From contig CAIPBJ010000093.1 of the NCBI GenBank assembly GCA_903863255.1, positions 124,654 through 161,838 on the forward strand: DNA of 37,185 bases, given 5' to 3'. Below the pieces are notes generated by a model. The model searched no databases. It was not told the origin of the DNA and saw nothing but the letters and a program-made list of their open reading frames with translations. The DNA is from an uncultured Methylophilaceae bacterium. Its GTDB lineage: Bacteria > Pseudomonadota > Gammaproteobacteria > Burkholderiales > Methylophilaceae. Positions 15,541-25,497 of this stretch are shown piece after piece; the stretch's first letter is position 1; the number at the start of each line of letters is the position of its first letter. The position numbers were made by a program, and so were the translations under genes.

Positions 15541-15858
15541 ATGGATGTTCAAGAAACAATTAAAAATCAAGTGACGGCTAACCCTGTTGTCCTCTACATG
15601 AAAGGAAGCCCGAAATTCCCTCAATGCGGATTCTCAGGAATGGCAGTGCAAATTTTGCAGGCATGCGGTGTTAAAGACTTGGTTTCTGTCGATGTGCTTG
15701 CGGACCCAGCTATTCGTGATGGTATCAAGCATTATGCTAATTGGCCTACTATCCCGCAACTGTACATCAAAGGTGAATTTGTTGGTGGAGCCGATATTAT
15801 GAGAGATCTTTATGAAAAAGGTGACTTGCAGAAAATGCTTGCTGAAATTGGAGTCTAA
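15541..15858 (+). CDS. grxD: CGFS monothiol glutaredoxin (Grx4/GrxD type)
   Basis: The 105-residue glutaredoxin fold has the monothiol active site CGFS at 29-32, the glutathione-contacting K21 in MKGSPKFPQ, WPTIPQLYIKGEFVGG (cis-proline region, about 70-85) and the final GADIM segment. This class carries labile [2Fe-2S] clusters bridged by glutathione and delivers them to target proteins, often together with BolA proteins. The ATG at 15541 is preceded by GGAGAA. It lies 25 bp after the BolA gene, and its stop codon directly abuts the murA start, which indicates a tight operon. Confidence 0.95.
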   Translation: MDVQETIKNQVTANPVVLYMKGSPKFPQCGFSGMAVQILQACGVKDLVSVDVLADPAIRDGIKHYANWPTIPQLYIKGEFVGGADIMRDLYEKGDLQKMLAEIGV

Positions 15859-17109
<1,251 letters not shown>

Positions 17110-17112
17110 ACA

Positions 17113-17760
17113 ATGATAACTATAGCACTTTCAAAAGGTCGGATTTTTGAAGAAACTACTCCCTTGTTGAAGGCGGCAGGCATCTATCCATTGGAAGATC
17201 CTGAATCATCAAGAAAGCTTATTCTTTCTACAAACCGTGAAGATGTTAGGCTAATTATCGTCAGGGCTACTGATGTGCCCACTTATGTTCAATATGGTGC
17301 TGCTGATTTGGGGGTGGCAGGCAAAGATGTTTTGAATGAACATGGTGGTGCAGGTTTGTACCAACCTCTGGATTTAAAGATAGCTAATTGCAAAATGATG
17401 GTTGCAGTGCGTGAGGATTTTGACTATTTTGGATCTATTCGTCGAGGTGCAAGATTGAAAGTGGTCACGAAATATGTGAAAACAGCTAGAGAGCACTTTG
17501 CAGAAAAAGGGATGCATGTCGACCTCATTAAGCTCTATGGATCAATGGAGTTAGGGCCTCTTGTAGGCTTGGCTGATGCAATAGTTGATCTGGTTAGCAC
17601 CGGAGGAACACTCCGTGCAAATAACTTGAAGGCGGTTGAGGAGATTATGAATATCAGCTCACGTCTAGTGGTCAATCAAGCATCTCATAAACTTAAAAGA
17701 ATATTGCTAAGTCCAATAATTGAGTCATTTTCAAATGCTGTAGAGAAAAAACAGGATTAG
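17113..17760 (+). CDS. hisG: ATP phosphoribosyltransferase, short form
   Basis: This enzyme catalyses the first step of histidine synthesis, joining ATP and PRPP. At 215 residues it is the short HisG form that lacks the C-terminal ACT-like regulatory domain. Short HisG needs the regulatory partner HisZ, which is not in this window. Typical segments are [25 protein letters not shown] and the PRPP-binding loop [16 protein letters not shown]. It lies between murA and hisD with gaps of three bases on each side. Confidence 0.96.
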   Translation: MITIALSKGRIFEETTPLLKAAGIYPLEDPESSRKLILSTNREDVRLIIVRATDVPTYVQYGAADLGVAGKDVLNEHGGAGLYQPLDLKIANCKMMVAVREDFDYFGSIRRGARLKVVTKYVKTAREHFAEKGMHVDLIKLYGSMELGPLVGLADAIVDLVSTGGTLRANNLKAVEEIMNISSRLVVNQASHKLKRILLSPIIESFSNAVEKKQD

Positions 17761-17763
17761 TTC

Positions 17764-19059
17764 ATGAATATTAGACGTTTTTCAACTAAAGATAAAAATT
17801 TTGATATCCAACTTAAGGAACTGCTGGCATTTGAGACAGCTCAGGACGACGATATTGACAAAGTGGTTGCCAATATCCTCCGTGATGTTAAATCACGAGG
17901 GGATGCAGCCGTATTGGAATATACCAATCGATTCGATAAGACAAATGTCAAAGACATGTCAAATCTCGAATTGGAGCCAGGAGAACTTAAATCTGCGCTG
18001 GCCAACTTGCCCCATGAACAGAGTGAAGCGCTTCGTCAGGCTGCAGAGCGGGTCCGAAAGTATCATGAAAAGCAGTTGATGCAATCCTGGTCTTATACTG
18101 AAGAAGACGGTACTTTGCTTGGTCAACAGGTAACATCACTGGATCGAGTGGGGCTTTATGTTCCAGGTGGCAAGGCCGCTTATCCCTCAAGTGTTCTAAT
18201 GAACGCAATTCCAGCAAAGGTGGCCGGTGTTAATGAATTAATCATGGTAGTACCGACACCTAATGGTGAAAAGAATCAACTGGTTCTTGCCGCTGCGGAG
18301 GTGTGCGGTATCGACAGGGTATTCTGCATTGGCGGAGCTCAAGCCGTAGGTGCGCTTGCGTATGGAACAAAAACTGTTCCCCAGGTTGATAAAATTGTCG
18401 GGCCAGGTAACGCCTATGTTGCGGCAGCAAAAAGACGCGTGTTTGGTGTTGTAGGCATTGACATGGTTGCTGGACCTTCAGAAATTCTTGTCATTTGTGA
18501 TGGTAAGACGAACCCTGACTGGGTGGCCATGGATTTGTTCAGCCAAGCTGAACATGATGAACTGGCTCAATCGATTTTATTATCTCCTGATCCTGAATTT
18601 CTAGAGCGCGTGCTTTCAAGTATGAATAGACTGCTCGATGATATGCCGAGAAAAGATATCATCAGGCGCTCAATCGAAGGTCGAGGCGCGCTCATCCAGG
18701 TTAACGATCTTGATGAGGCAGTATCTATATGCAACTATATCGCGCCAGAACATTTAGAACTTTCAGTAGAAGATCCAATAGGATTAAGTAAGAAAATAAA
18801 GCATGCTGGAGCTATATTTATGGGTCGTGATACGTGTGAGGCGCTTGGAGATTATTGTGCAGGCCCTAATCACGTATTGCCAACTTCTCGAACTGCGAGG
18901 TTTTCTTCACCGCTTGGAGTTTATGATTTCCAGAAGCGTTCAAGCATTATAATGGTATCGAGCGATGGTGCTCAGCATCTCGGAAAAATCGCATCGACAC
19001 TGGCTTATGGCGAAGGCTTGCAAGCCCATGCAAGAAGTGCGGAGTATCGATTGAAATGA
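17764..19059 (+). CDS. hisD: Histidinol dehydrogenase
   Basis: HisD oxidises L-histidinol to histidine in two NAD-dependent steps, using zinc. The 431-residue product contains the family segments [48 protein letters not shown] and [31 protein letters not shown] is near the C-terminus. The length is normal. Its final bases overlap the hisC start (ATGA), so translation is coupled. Confidence 0.97.
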   Translation: MNIRRFSTKDKNFDIQLKELLAFETAQDDDIDKVVANILRDVKSRGDAAVLEYTNRFDKTNVKDMSNLELEPGELKSALANLPHEQSEALRQAAERVRKYHEKQLMQSWSYTEEDGTLLGQQVTSLDRVGLYVPGGKAAYPSSVLMNAIPAKVAGVNELIMVVPTPNGEKNQLVLAAAEVCGIDRVFCIGGAQAVGALAYGTKTVPQVDKIVGPGNAYVAAAKRRVFGVVGIDMVAGPSEILVICDGKTNPDWVAMDLFSQAEHDELAQSILLSPDPEFLERVLSSMNRLLDDMPRKDIIRRSIEGRGALIQVNDLDEAVSICNYIAPEHLELSVEDPIGLSKKIKHAGAIFMGRDTCEALGDYCAGPNHVLPTSRTARFSSPLGVYDFQKRSSIIMVSSDGAQHLGKIASTLAYGEGLQAHARSAEYRLK

Positions 19060-20129
19060 GTCGTTTCTGGAGTAAAATTGTTCATGACCTAGTACCCTAT
19101 GTCCCAGGAGAACAGCCAAAGATCAATAATTTGATTAAGTTGAATACGAACGAAAATCCTTATGGCCCAGGCCCAAAGGTCTTGGAGGCGCTTAGAGCTG
19201 AAGCTTCGGATTCGCTTAGACTTTATCCAGATCCAAATTCGGACAAGCTTAAGGATGCAATCGCTGAATTTCATGGGATAAGAAAAAACCAGGTATTTGT
19301 CGGTAATGGCTCTGATGAGGTCTTGGCCCACGTATTCCAGGCTTTGCTGAAACACGATCTTCCGCTACTTTTTCCTGATATCACTTATAGTTTTTACCCT
19401 GTTTATTGCGTTCTTTACGAAATAAATTATGAAACTATTGAACTGAACAATTCATTTGAGATTAATGTAGCTGATTACTTCCGACCAAATGGAGGAATAA
19501 TTTTCCCCAATCCTAATGCACCAACCGGTAAATTTCTGCCACTTGATCAAATCACTCTCCTTTTGGACAGAAATCCTTCATCAGTGATTGTGATTGATGA
19601 GGCTTATGTGGACTTTGGTGGAGAAAGTGCTGTAAAGCTAATTAATGATTATCCACAACTCATTGTAACTCATACCTTGTCAAAAAGCCGATCGTTAGCT
19701 GGATTGAGAGTTGGTTATGCCGTAGGCCATCCAGACCTTATTGATGCCTTGCATCGGATTAAGGACAGTTTTAATTCCTATCCAATCGATCGCTTTGCTA
19801 GCGCCGGCGGAATTGCTGCTATGCAAGACGTTGAACATTTCGAAGAAACTCGGAAAAAGATAATAAGCTCAAGAGAATTCTTGATTCAGGAACTTGAAAC
19901 ACTTGATTTTGAGGTCTTGCCATCGACAGCTAACTTTATATTTGCCAGGCATCGGCAGCATGAAGGATCGGACCTTTCAACGAAGTTAAGGGAATGTAAT
20001 ATCATTGTTCGCCATTTCAAATCCCCTGAACGAATAGCACAATATTTAAGAATTACAGTTGGCACTTCAGAAGAATGTATTCTCCTTGTGCAAGCTTTAA
20101 GGCAAATTCTTTCTTCGGAAAATAGATAA
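19056..20129 (+). CDS. hisC: Histidinol-phosphate aminotransferase
   Basis: This 357-residue fold type I PLP enzyme transaminates imidazole acetol-phosphate. Visible features are [14 protein letters not shown] at the N-terminus, [35 protein letters not shown] and the PLP lysine in [19 protein letters not shown]. It overlaps hisD by four bases. After it the histidine genes are interrupted by 150 bp of non-coding DNA and the hps gene before hisB resumes; no intrinsic terminator follows hisC directly. Confidence 0.96.
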   Translation: MSRFWSKIVHDLVPYVPGEQPKINNLIKLNTNENPYGPGPKVLEALRAEASDSLRLYPDPNSDKLKDAIAEFHGIRKNQVFVGNGSDEVLAHVFQALLKHDLPLLFPDITYSFYPVYCVLYEINYETIELNNSFEINVADYFRPNGGIIFPNPNAPTGKFLPLDQITLLLDRNPSSVIVIDEAYVDFGGESAVKLINDYPQLIVTHTLSKSRSLAGLRVGYAVGHPDLIDALHRIKDSFNSYPIDRFASAGGIAAMQDVEHFEETRKKIISSREFLIQELETLDFEVLPSTANFIFARHRQHEGSDLSTKLRECNIIVRHFKSPERIAQYLRITVGTSEECILLVQALRQILSSENR

Positions 20130-20135
20130 TTTTTT

Positions 20136-20164
20136 TTGACCAAATCTAAAATTCGTTATATAAA
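20136..20164 (+). promoter_or_regulatory. Sigma-70-like promoter for hps
   Basis: TTGACC (20136-20141) and TATAAA (20159-20164) are separated by 17 bp, close to the ideal sigma-70 promoter. Transcription would begin near 20171, giving a leader of about 110 nt before the GTG start of hps. A weaker second candidate is TTGAGT (20234-20239) with TGTAAT (20257-20262), also 17 bp apart. Confidence 0.65.
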
Positions 20165-20209
20165 GGGAATTATGGGGGAAAATATTCAAATTTTGAATGA
20201 ACTTTCCCT
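20164..20209. promoter_or_regulatory. Nested inverted repeats in the hps leader
   Basis: A perfect 7-1-7 palindrome (ATTCAAA-T-TTTGAAT, 20184-20198) lies inside a second inverted repeat (AGGGAA at 20164-20169 with TTCCCT at 20204-20209). The outer arm overlaps the predicted -10 box, so a protein bound here could block transcription. The inner palindrome could also form a leader RNA hairpin. Which of the two applies is not decidable from sequence. Confidence 0.45.
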
Positions 20210-20279
20210 AAACTTACAAAAAAATGTATCATATTGAGTGTAGGTAAATATAACCCTGTAATTAAGTGGAGGAAGTATC

Positions 20280-20960
20280 GTGGCACTAACCCAAATGGCA
20301 TTAGATTCATTAGATTTTGACGCAACAGTAGCTTTAGCTGCCAAAGTTGCACCTCATGTTGATATTTTAGAAATTGGTACACCTTGCATTAAGCATAACG
20401 GTATCAAGTTGCTTGAGACTCTTCGCGCTAAGTTCCCTAACAACAAGATTCTTGTTGATTTGAAAACTATGGATGCTGGGTTCTATGAAAGCGAGCCATT
20501 CTTCAAAGCTGGCGCTGATATTACAACTGTACTTGGCACAGCAGACCTGGGAACAATCAAAGGTGTAATTGACGCTGCAAACAAATATGGTAAAGAAGCG
20601 CAAGTGGACTTGATCAATGTTGCAGACAAATCTGCAAGAACAAAGGAAGTTGCAAAGCTAGGTGCTCATATCATCGGTGTTCATACTGGTTTGGACCAAC
20701 AAGCAGCTGGTCAAACACCTTTTGCTGATCTGGCTTTGGTTTCTGGTTTAAATACAGGACTTAAAATTTCAGTAGCCGGTGGTGTGAAAGCTGCAACTGT
20801 AAAACAAGTCGTTGATGCTGGTGCGACCATTGTTGTTGCTGGTGCAGCTATCTACGGCGCTGCAGACCCAGCTGCTTCTGCTGCAGAGATCACCTCTCTG
20901 GCACATGGCAGTTCTTCCGGCGGTGGTTTGTTTGGATGGTTGAAAAAACTTTTCAGCTAA
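20280..20960 (+). CDS. hps: 3-hexulose-6-phosphate synthase (RuMP pathway formaldehyde fixation)
   Basis: Hps condenses formaldehyde with ribulose 5-phosphate to give D-arabino-3-hexulose 6-phosphate, the carbon-fixing step of RuMP methylotrophy, in the cytosol. The 226-residue product is a TIM-barrel of the OMP decarboxylase superfamily. Key segments are DILEIGTPCIKHNG (28-41), VDLKTMDAGFYE (59-70, with the D-x-K-x-x-D active-site motif), GVHTGLDQQAAGQ (133-145) and VAGGVKAATV (165-174). The enzyme normally ends near residue 208. Here a Gly/Ser linker and an amphipathic tail GLFGWLKKLFS (216-226) are added. GTG is the start, with a strong GGAGGA ribosome-binding site eight bases upstream. 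The gene has its own promoter-like sequence and terminator and sits between hisC and hisB. No isomerase (phi/hxlB) gene is adjacent. Confidence 0.95.
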   Translation: MALTQMALDSLDFDATVALAAKVAPHVDILEIGTPCIKHNGIKLLETLRAKFPNNKILVDLKTMDAGFYESEPFFKAGADITTVLGTADLGTIKGVIDAANKYGKEAQVDLINVADKSARTKEVAKLGAHIIGVHTGLDQQAAGQTPFADLALVSGLNTGLKISVAGGVKAATVKQVVDAGATIVVAGAAIYGAADPAASAAEITSLAHGSSSGGGLFGWLKKLFS

Positions 20961-20997
20961 TTTGTCTTGCTAATTATATAGTTAGATGAAAGCATAG

Positions 20998-21044
20998 AAG
21001 CCGTCGCAAAGCTGTGGTAAGCATTTGCGGCGGCTTTTAGTTTT
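20998..21044 (+). terminator. Terminator after hps
   Basis: A 13-bp stem (20998-21010 with 21024-21036, one G-U pair) and a 13-base loop are followed by TTAGTTTT. It separates hps from hisB, which starts only 28 bp later. The U-tract is interrupted, so some readthrough into hisB is plausible. Confidence 0.75.
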
Positions 21045-21071
21045 AAACTTAAAGAAAGTAAACTTTTACTC

Positions 21072-21659
21072 ATGCGTAAAGCAGAAGTCAGTCGCATTAC
21101 TCTTGAAACTCAGATTTCTGTTTCAATTAATCTTGATGGAACGGGAATATCAAACTTAGCAAGTGGTTTGCCTTTTCTTGATCACATGATTGATCAGATT
21201 GCCAGACATGGCTTGATAGATATAAATCTTGATGCTAAAGGCGATCTTCACATTGATGCCCACCATACTGTTGAAGACATTGGTATTACGCTGGGACAAG
21301 CCTTTATAAAAGCACTTGGTGATAAGAAAGGCCTAGTGCGTTACGGGCACAGCTACGTTCCGTTGGATGAAGCGCTATCAAGGGTCGTTTTGGATTTGTC
21401 CGGTAGGCCTGGGTTGGAATTCAACGTGGAATTCAGTAGAGCCAGAATTGGTGATTTTGATGTTGATCTGATTCACGAGTTTTTCCAAGGCTTTGTTAAT
21501 CATGCCCTTGTTAGTGTTCATGTTGATAATTTACGTGGTGATAATTCCCATCATCAGGCAGAAACAATCTTTAAAGCATTTGGACGCGCGCTTAGGATGG
21601 CAACTGAATATGATTCTCGTATGGCAGGGATTGTGCCTTCAACAAAAGGCTCCTTATAA
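21072..21659 (+). CDS. hisB: Imidazoleglycerol-phosphate dehydratase
   Basis: This monofunctional 195-residue HisB dehydrates IGP to imidazole acetol-phosphate and uses manganese bound by histidine-rich motifs. These are seen as [29 protein letters not shown] and [18 protein letters not shown]. The phosphatase domain found in the enteric bifunctional enzyme is absent. It starts 28 bp after the hps terminator and no clear promoter is visible in that gap, so its expression may depend on readthrough. hisH follows after a 58-bp gap. Confidence 0.96.
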   Translation: MRKAEVSRITLETQISVSINLDGTGISNLASGLPFLDHMIDQIARHGLIDINLDAKGDLHIDAHHTVEDIGITLGQAFIKALGDKKGLVRYGHSYVPLDEALSRVVLDLSGRPGLEFNVEFSRARIGDFDVDLIHEFFQGFVNHALVSVHVDNLRGDNSHHQAETIFKAFGRALRMATEYDSRMAGIVPSTKGSL

Positions 21660-21717
21660 ATCTGGGTTATAGCACTTTTATATAGGTTCATTAGTTGTAT
21701 TCTTCAGAAAAATTAAA

Positions 21718-22362
21718 ATGATAGATATTGCAGTTGTCGACTATGGTATGGGGAATTTGCGTTCCGTATCTAAGGCGTTGGAGCATGTTGCACCAAATAA
21801 GTCGATTGTCGTGACAAGTAGTCCTGACGAAATCGAAAAGGCGGAAAGAGTTGTTTTTCCTGGTCAAGGTGCCATGCCTGACTGTATAAGAGAATTAAAT
21901 GCAAGAGGTCTAAAGGAAGCAATACTTTTTGCTGCATCTAAAAAACCGTTCCTTGGAATTTGCATCGGATTACAGCTTCTTTTTGATCATAGTGAGGAAG
22001 GAAATGTAAGCGGTCTGGAAATTTTTCGTGGAAACGTTAAGAAGTTTGAATCCAGTGAAATGCATGATAGCTTAGGAAACAAACTGAAAGTGCCGCACAT
22101 GGGTTGGAATCAGGTCTATCAGAGCTCACCGCATCCATTATGGAACAAGATTGAAAATGCATCTCGTTTTTATTACGTGCATAGCTACTATGTTGTACCA
22201 GAAGACAAGAATATCGTTATTGGTGAAAGTGAGTATCCCAAAAGGTTTACTGGAGCCGTAGCCAAAGATAACATTTTTGCTGTTCAGTTTCATCCGGAAA
22301 AAAGCCAGCATGCTGGCTTATTACTTTTATCTAACTTCGTCCAATGGGATGGACAATTTTGA
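21718..22362 (+). CDS. hisH: Imidazole glycerol phosphate synthase, glutaminase subunit
   Basis: This 214-residue class I glutamine amidotransferase releases ammonia for HisF. The nucleophile cysteine is in FLGICIGLQLLF (about residue 82). The catalytic His and Glu are in VQFHPEKSQHAG near 187-191. YGMGNLRSV at the N-terminus and GWNQV are also family-typical. It forms a heterodimer with HisF, encoded two genes downstream. Confidence 0.96.
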   Translation: MIDIAVVDYGMGNLRSVSKALEHVAPNKSIVVTSSPDEIEKAERVVFPGQGAMPDCIRELNARGLKEAILFAASKKPFLGICIGLQLLFDHSEEGNVSGLEIFRGNVKKFESSEMHDSLGNKLKVPHMGWNQVYQSSPHPLWNKIENASRFYYVHSYYVVPEDKNIVIGESEYPKRFTGAVAKDNIFAVQFHPEKSQHAGLLLLSNFVQWDGQF

Positions 22363-22380
22363 CTTTTTGTAGATGACATT

Positions 22381-23121
22381 ATGTTAATTATTCCTGCTAT
22401 AGATCTTAAAGATGGTCAATGTGTACGATTAAAACAAGGGTTGATGGAAGATGCTACTATTTTTTCTGAAGACCCTGGAGCAATGGCTAAGCATTGGGTT
22501 GATAAAGGTGGACAGCGACTCCATCTGGTTGATTTAAATGGTGCCTTCGCAGGTAAACCAATCAATGATAGTGCAATTAAATCAATCATTCGCTCCGTGA
22601 ATGGAGAAATCCCAATACAGTTAGGTGGCGGCATCCGTGATTTGGAGACAATAGAACGTTATCTTGATAATGGAATAGATTATGTGATCATTGGCACTGC
22701 TGCAGTTAAGAACCCAGGGTTTCTTCATGAGGCTTGCTATGCATTCCCAGGTCAAATTATGGTTGGATTGGATGCTAAAGATGGTAAGGTTGCGGTTGAT
22801 GGATGGTCAAAATTAACGGGTCATGACGTGATCGATCTTGCAAAAAAGTTTGAAGGTTACGGTGTTGAGGCTGTCGTATATACCGATATAGGACGCGACG
22901 GCATGCTGACGGGAGTCAATATAGAAGCTACGGTAGCGCTAGCTGAAGCACTGACAATTCCTGTTATAGCCAGTGGGGGGATTACTAACCTTGACGATGT
23001 TAGGCGGCTATGTGCTGTTGAAAACGAAGGAATCATCGGAGCGATTACTGGCCGAGCCATTTACGAAGGTACTTTGGATTTTGCAGCTGCTCAAAAACTA
23101 GCAGATGAGTTAAGCGGCTAA
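22381..23121 (+). CDS. hisA: ProFAR isomerase (phosphoribosylformimino-5-aminoimidazole carboxamide ribotide isomerase)
   Basis: This 246-residue TIM barrel opens N'-ProFAR to PRFAR by an Amadori rearrangement. The two half-barrel phosphate loops and catalytic aspartates are recognisable in [17 protein letters not shown] at the start and in [14 protein letters not shown] in the second half. [10 protein letters not shown] and [11 protein letters not shown] bind the phosphates. It overlaps hisF by one base. Confidence 0.96.
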   Translation: MLIIPAIDLKDGQCVRLKQGLMEDATIFSEDPGAMAKHWVDKGGQRLHLVDLNGAFAGKPINDSAIKSIIRSVNGEIPIQLGGGIRDLETIERYLDNGIDYVIIGTAAVKNPGFLHEACYAFPGQIMVGLDAKDGKVAVDGWSKLTGHDVIDLAKKFEGYGVEAVVYTDIGRDGMLTGVNIEATVALAEALTIPVIASGGITNLDDVRRLCAVENEGIIGAITGRAIYEGTLDFAAAQKLADELSG

Positions 23122-23888
23122 TGGGACTAGCTAAACGAATCATTCCTTGTCTGGATGTTACTGGGGGCAGGGTCGTCAAAGGAGTTAACTTTCTAGAGTT
23201 GCGTGATGCGGGTGATCCCGTTGAAATTGCACGCCGTTATGATGAGCAGGGCGCTGACGAAATTACCTTTCTTGATATTACGGCAAGTTCAGACGAGCGA
23301 GATTTGATTCTTCATATTGTTGAGCAAGTAGCAAGCCAGGTATTCATCCCGCTAACTGTCGGTGGAGGAGTTAGGCAAGTTGACGATGTGAGAAGGTTGT
23401 TAAATGCTGGGGCCGATAAGGTCAGCATTAACACTTCTGCCGTGTTAAATCCACAATTGGTTGCAGATGCATCAGGACGGTTTGGTTCCCAGTGTATAGT
23501 GGTGGCTATCGATGCCAAGAAAGTAGACAATCAACCCTTTCAATGGGAGGTATTCACCCATGGGGGAAGGAAACCTACCGGACTGGATGCCGTGGAATGG
23601 TCGAGAAAAATGGTTGAACTCGGTGCGGGAGAATTGTTGATAACCAGTATGGATCGAGATGGTACCAGAATTGGCTTTAACAATTTACTTAACAAGTCAA
23701 TTAGCGATGCTGTTGATGTTCCAATCATCGCATCGGGTGGTGTGGGTAATCTTCAGCATTTGGTAGATGGAATAAAATTGGGTGGGGCCGATGCCGTTCT
23801 CGCAGCAAGTATTTTTCACTACGGTGAATTTACTGTTCGTCAAGCAAAGGAATTTATGCGAGAAAATGGAATTGAGGTTAGACTATAA
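23121..23888 (+). CDS. hisF: Imidazole glycerol phosphate synthase, cyclase subunit
   Basis: HisF uses ammonia from HisH to convert PRFAR to IGP and AICAR. The 255-residue TIM barrel begins [21 protein letters not shown], which includes the catalytic aspartate D11 of the family (IPCLDV). The second catalytic aspartate is in [14 protein letters not shown]. The phosphate loops are [11 protein letters not shown] and [11 protein letters not shown]. It is coupled by single-base overlaps to hisA upstream and hisI downstream. Confidence 0.97.
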   Translation: MGLAKRIIPCLDVTGGRVVKGVNFLELRDAGDPVEIARRYDEQGADEITFLDITASSDERDLILHIVEQVASQVFIPLTVGGGVRQVDDVRRLLNAGADKVSINTSAVLNPQLVADASGRFGSQCIVVAIDAKKVDNQPFQWEVFTHGGRKPTGLDAVEWSRKMVELGAGELLITSMDRDGTRIGFNNLLNKSISDAVDVPIIASGGVGNLQHLVDGIKLGGADAVLAASIFHYGEFTVRQAKEFMRENGIEVRL

Positions 23889-24271
23889 TGGACTGGATTA
23901 ATAAAATAAAATGGAATGATGATGGTCTAGTTCCGGTCATTACCCAAGAATTTGAAACGGGAAAGATTCTTATGTTTGCCTGGATGAATCCTGACGCATT
24001 AAAGTTAACGCACGATACTGGCCATGCAGTTTACTACTCCAGGTCTCGAAAGAAGTTGTGGCATAAGGGTGAGGAGTCAGGACACACTCAAAAAATAATT
24101 GAAATACGTATTGATTGTGATGAAGATGTCCTGCTAATTACAGTTGAACAAAAAGGGGGCATAGCTTGTCACACCGGAAGGCACGATTGTTTTTTCCAGA
24201 AACTAGAAAATGATGATTGGGTTATTGACCAGCCAGTAATAAAAGATCCAGAGAAGATTTACCATGAGTGA
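23888..24271 (+). CDS. hisI: Phosphoribosyl-AMP cyclohydrolase
   Basis: This 127-residue zinc enzyme opens the adenine ring of PR-AMP, the third step of the pathway. Family segments are [38 protein letters not shown]. The metal-ligating cysteines are in IDCDEDVLL and [13 protein letters not shown]. It is a separate gene from hisE, unlike the fused HisIE of enterics, and overlaps hisE by eight bases. Confidence 0.96.
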   Translation: MDWINKIKWNDDGLVPVITQEFETGKILMFAWMNPDALKLTHDTGHAVYYSRSRKKLWHKGEESGHTQKIIEIRIDCDEDVLLITVEQKGGIACHTGRHDCFFQKLENDDWVIDQPVIKDPEKIYHE

Positions 24272-24584
24272 AGTATTAAATAGAATCGCATCCATGCTTG
24301 AACAAAGAAAGACAGCGGATCCTTCAGAATCCTATGTTGCCAAGCTTTATTCAAAGGGAATGGACGCCATCCTGAAAAAGGTGGGCGAGGAGGCGATAGA
24401 AACTATATTGGCCGCAAAAGATGGTAACAAGGATCAAATTATCTATGAAACCGCTGATTTGTGGTTTCACTCGCTAATCATGTTGGCAATGGCAAACTTG
24501 GACCCCAACGATGTTCTTGATGAATTGGCGCGAAGAGAGGGGTTGTCTGGATTGGTCGAAAAAGCGAGTCGTAAGGACGAATAA
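24264..24584 (+). CDS. hisE: Phosphoribosyl-ATP pyrophosphatase
   Basis: This 106-residue all-helical MazG-like enzyme hydrolyses PR-ATP to PR-AMP, the second step of histidine synthesis. The metal-binding acidic motif is visible as [15 protein letters not shown] followed by [13 protein letters not shown]. Its stop overlaps the start of the HIT gene by one base, so the operon continues. Confidence 0.96.
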   Translation: MSEVLNRIASMLEQRKTADPSESYVAKLYSKGMDAILKKVGEEAIETILAAKDGNKDQIIYETADLWFHSLIMLAMANLDPNDVLDELARREGLSGLVEKASRKDE

Positions 24585-24919
24585 TGACGGACTGTATTTT
24601 TTGCAGGATAATTAACGGTGAGATTCCATCAAAAAATATATATGAAGATCCAGAGATACTGGTTTTTCATGATATTAGGCCATTGGCCCCGACGCATTTT
24701 TTGATCTTGCCTAAGAAGCACATAGAAAGTCTAGCGACTTGTGAAGAAAGTAGCGAATCTCTTCTTGGCAGGATGTTATTGTTAGCACCAAAATTGGCAT
24801 TCGAACAGGGGTTAAAAGGGTTTCGCACGATGATCAATACAGGAAGTGAAGGAGGGCAAGAGGTTTTTCACTTGCATATTCACGTTTTCGGCGGTGCTAA
24901 AACGCTACCAAAAACTTAG
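24584..24919 (+). CDS. HIT-family hydrolase (HinT-like)
   Basis: The 111-residue HIT protein has the histidine triad HLHIHVFGG near its C-terminus and the N-terminal CIFCRIINGEIPS zinc/HIT segment. HinT-type enzymes hydrolyse purine nucleoside phosphoramidates in the cytosol. Placement between hisE and tatA is conserved in betaproteobacteria and does not by itself imply a role in histidine synthesis. Confidence 0.92.
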   Translation: MTDCIFCRIINGEIPSKNIYEDPEILVFHDIRPLAPTHFLILPKKHIESLATCEESSESLLGRMLLLAPKLAFEQGLKGFRTMINTGSEGGQEVFHLHIHVFGGAKTLPKT

Positions 24920-24928
24920 GAGATTAAT

Positions 24929-25144
24929 ATGGGTTCATTTAGTATATGGCATTGGTTAATCGTGTTGTTGATAGTTGTCTTGATTTTTGGCACCAAGAAA
25001 TTAAAGGATATCGGAAGTGATCTAGGTGGTGCTGTGAAGAATTTTAAAGAAGCCATGAATGAAGAAAAGAACGCATCAATCAAAGAAACCAGCAGCTCAG
25101 GAAATGTAGTCGACGCTGAAGTTACTGAAAAAATTAAGCATTAA
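24929..25144 (+). CDS. tatA: Sec-independent protein translocase TatA
   Basis: TatA oligomers form the transient pore for folded Tat substrates. The 71-residue protein has one N-terminal membrane helix ([16 protein letters not shown]), the FGTKKL hinge, an amphipathic helix ([19 protein letters not shown]) and a polar tail. An AGGAGA ribosome-binding site precedes the ATG. It is followed by tatB and tatC. Confidence 0.95.
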   Translation: MGSFSIWHWLIVLLIVVLIFGTKKLKDIGSDLGGAVKNFKEAMNEEKNASIKETSSSGNVVDAEVTEKIKH

Positions 25145-25152
25145 TTCCATTT

Positions 25153-25491
25153 ATGTTTGAAGTGTCCTTCTCAGAGTTAATTGTAATTGGAGTCGTCGCC
25201 CTTATAGTTATTGGCCCTGAAAAGTTGCCAAAAGTCGCTAGGACGGTTGGTTTGCTCGTTGGTCGATTGCAACGTTATATGGCAGATGTTAAGGCGGATA
25301 TTGAACGTCAAATTCAGTATGAGGACCTACAGAAGTTACAGCAGGAAATTAGGCAAGGTGCCCAAAGTATTCAAAGCGAATTAAATAAAGTTAGTAATGA
25401 GGCCAATAATACAATCCAGTTAAGTGGTCAAAAGATTGATGAGCTTAAGGCTGAAGTTCAATCCATTAATAATAATGTTGAAAAGTCCTAA
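25153..25491 (+). CDS. tatB: Sec-independent protein translocase TatB
   Basis: TatB forms the twin-arginine signal receptor with TatC. The 112-residue protein begins MFEVSFSELIVIGVVALIVIG, a single membrane helix with the conserved early glutamate (E8), followed by the PEKLPKVAR hinge. A long amphipathic, coiled-coil-like helix rich in Q, E and K runs to the C-terminus. Confidence 0.94.
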   Translation: MFEVSFSELIVIGVVALIVIGPEKLPKVARTVGLLVGRLQRYMADVKADIERQIQYEDLQKLQQEIRQGAQSIQSELNKVSNEANNTIQLSGQKIDELKAEVQSINNNVEKS

Positions 25492-25497
25492 TAAAAC

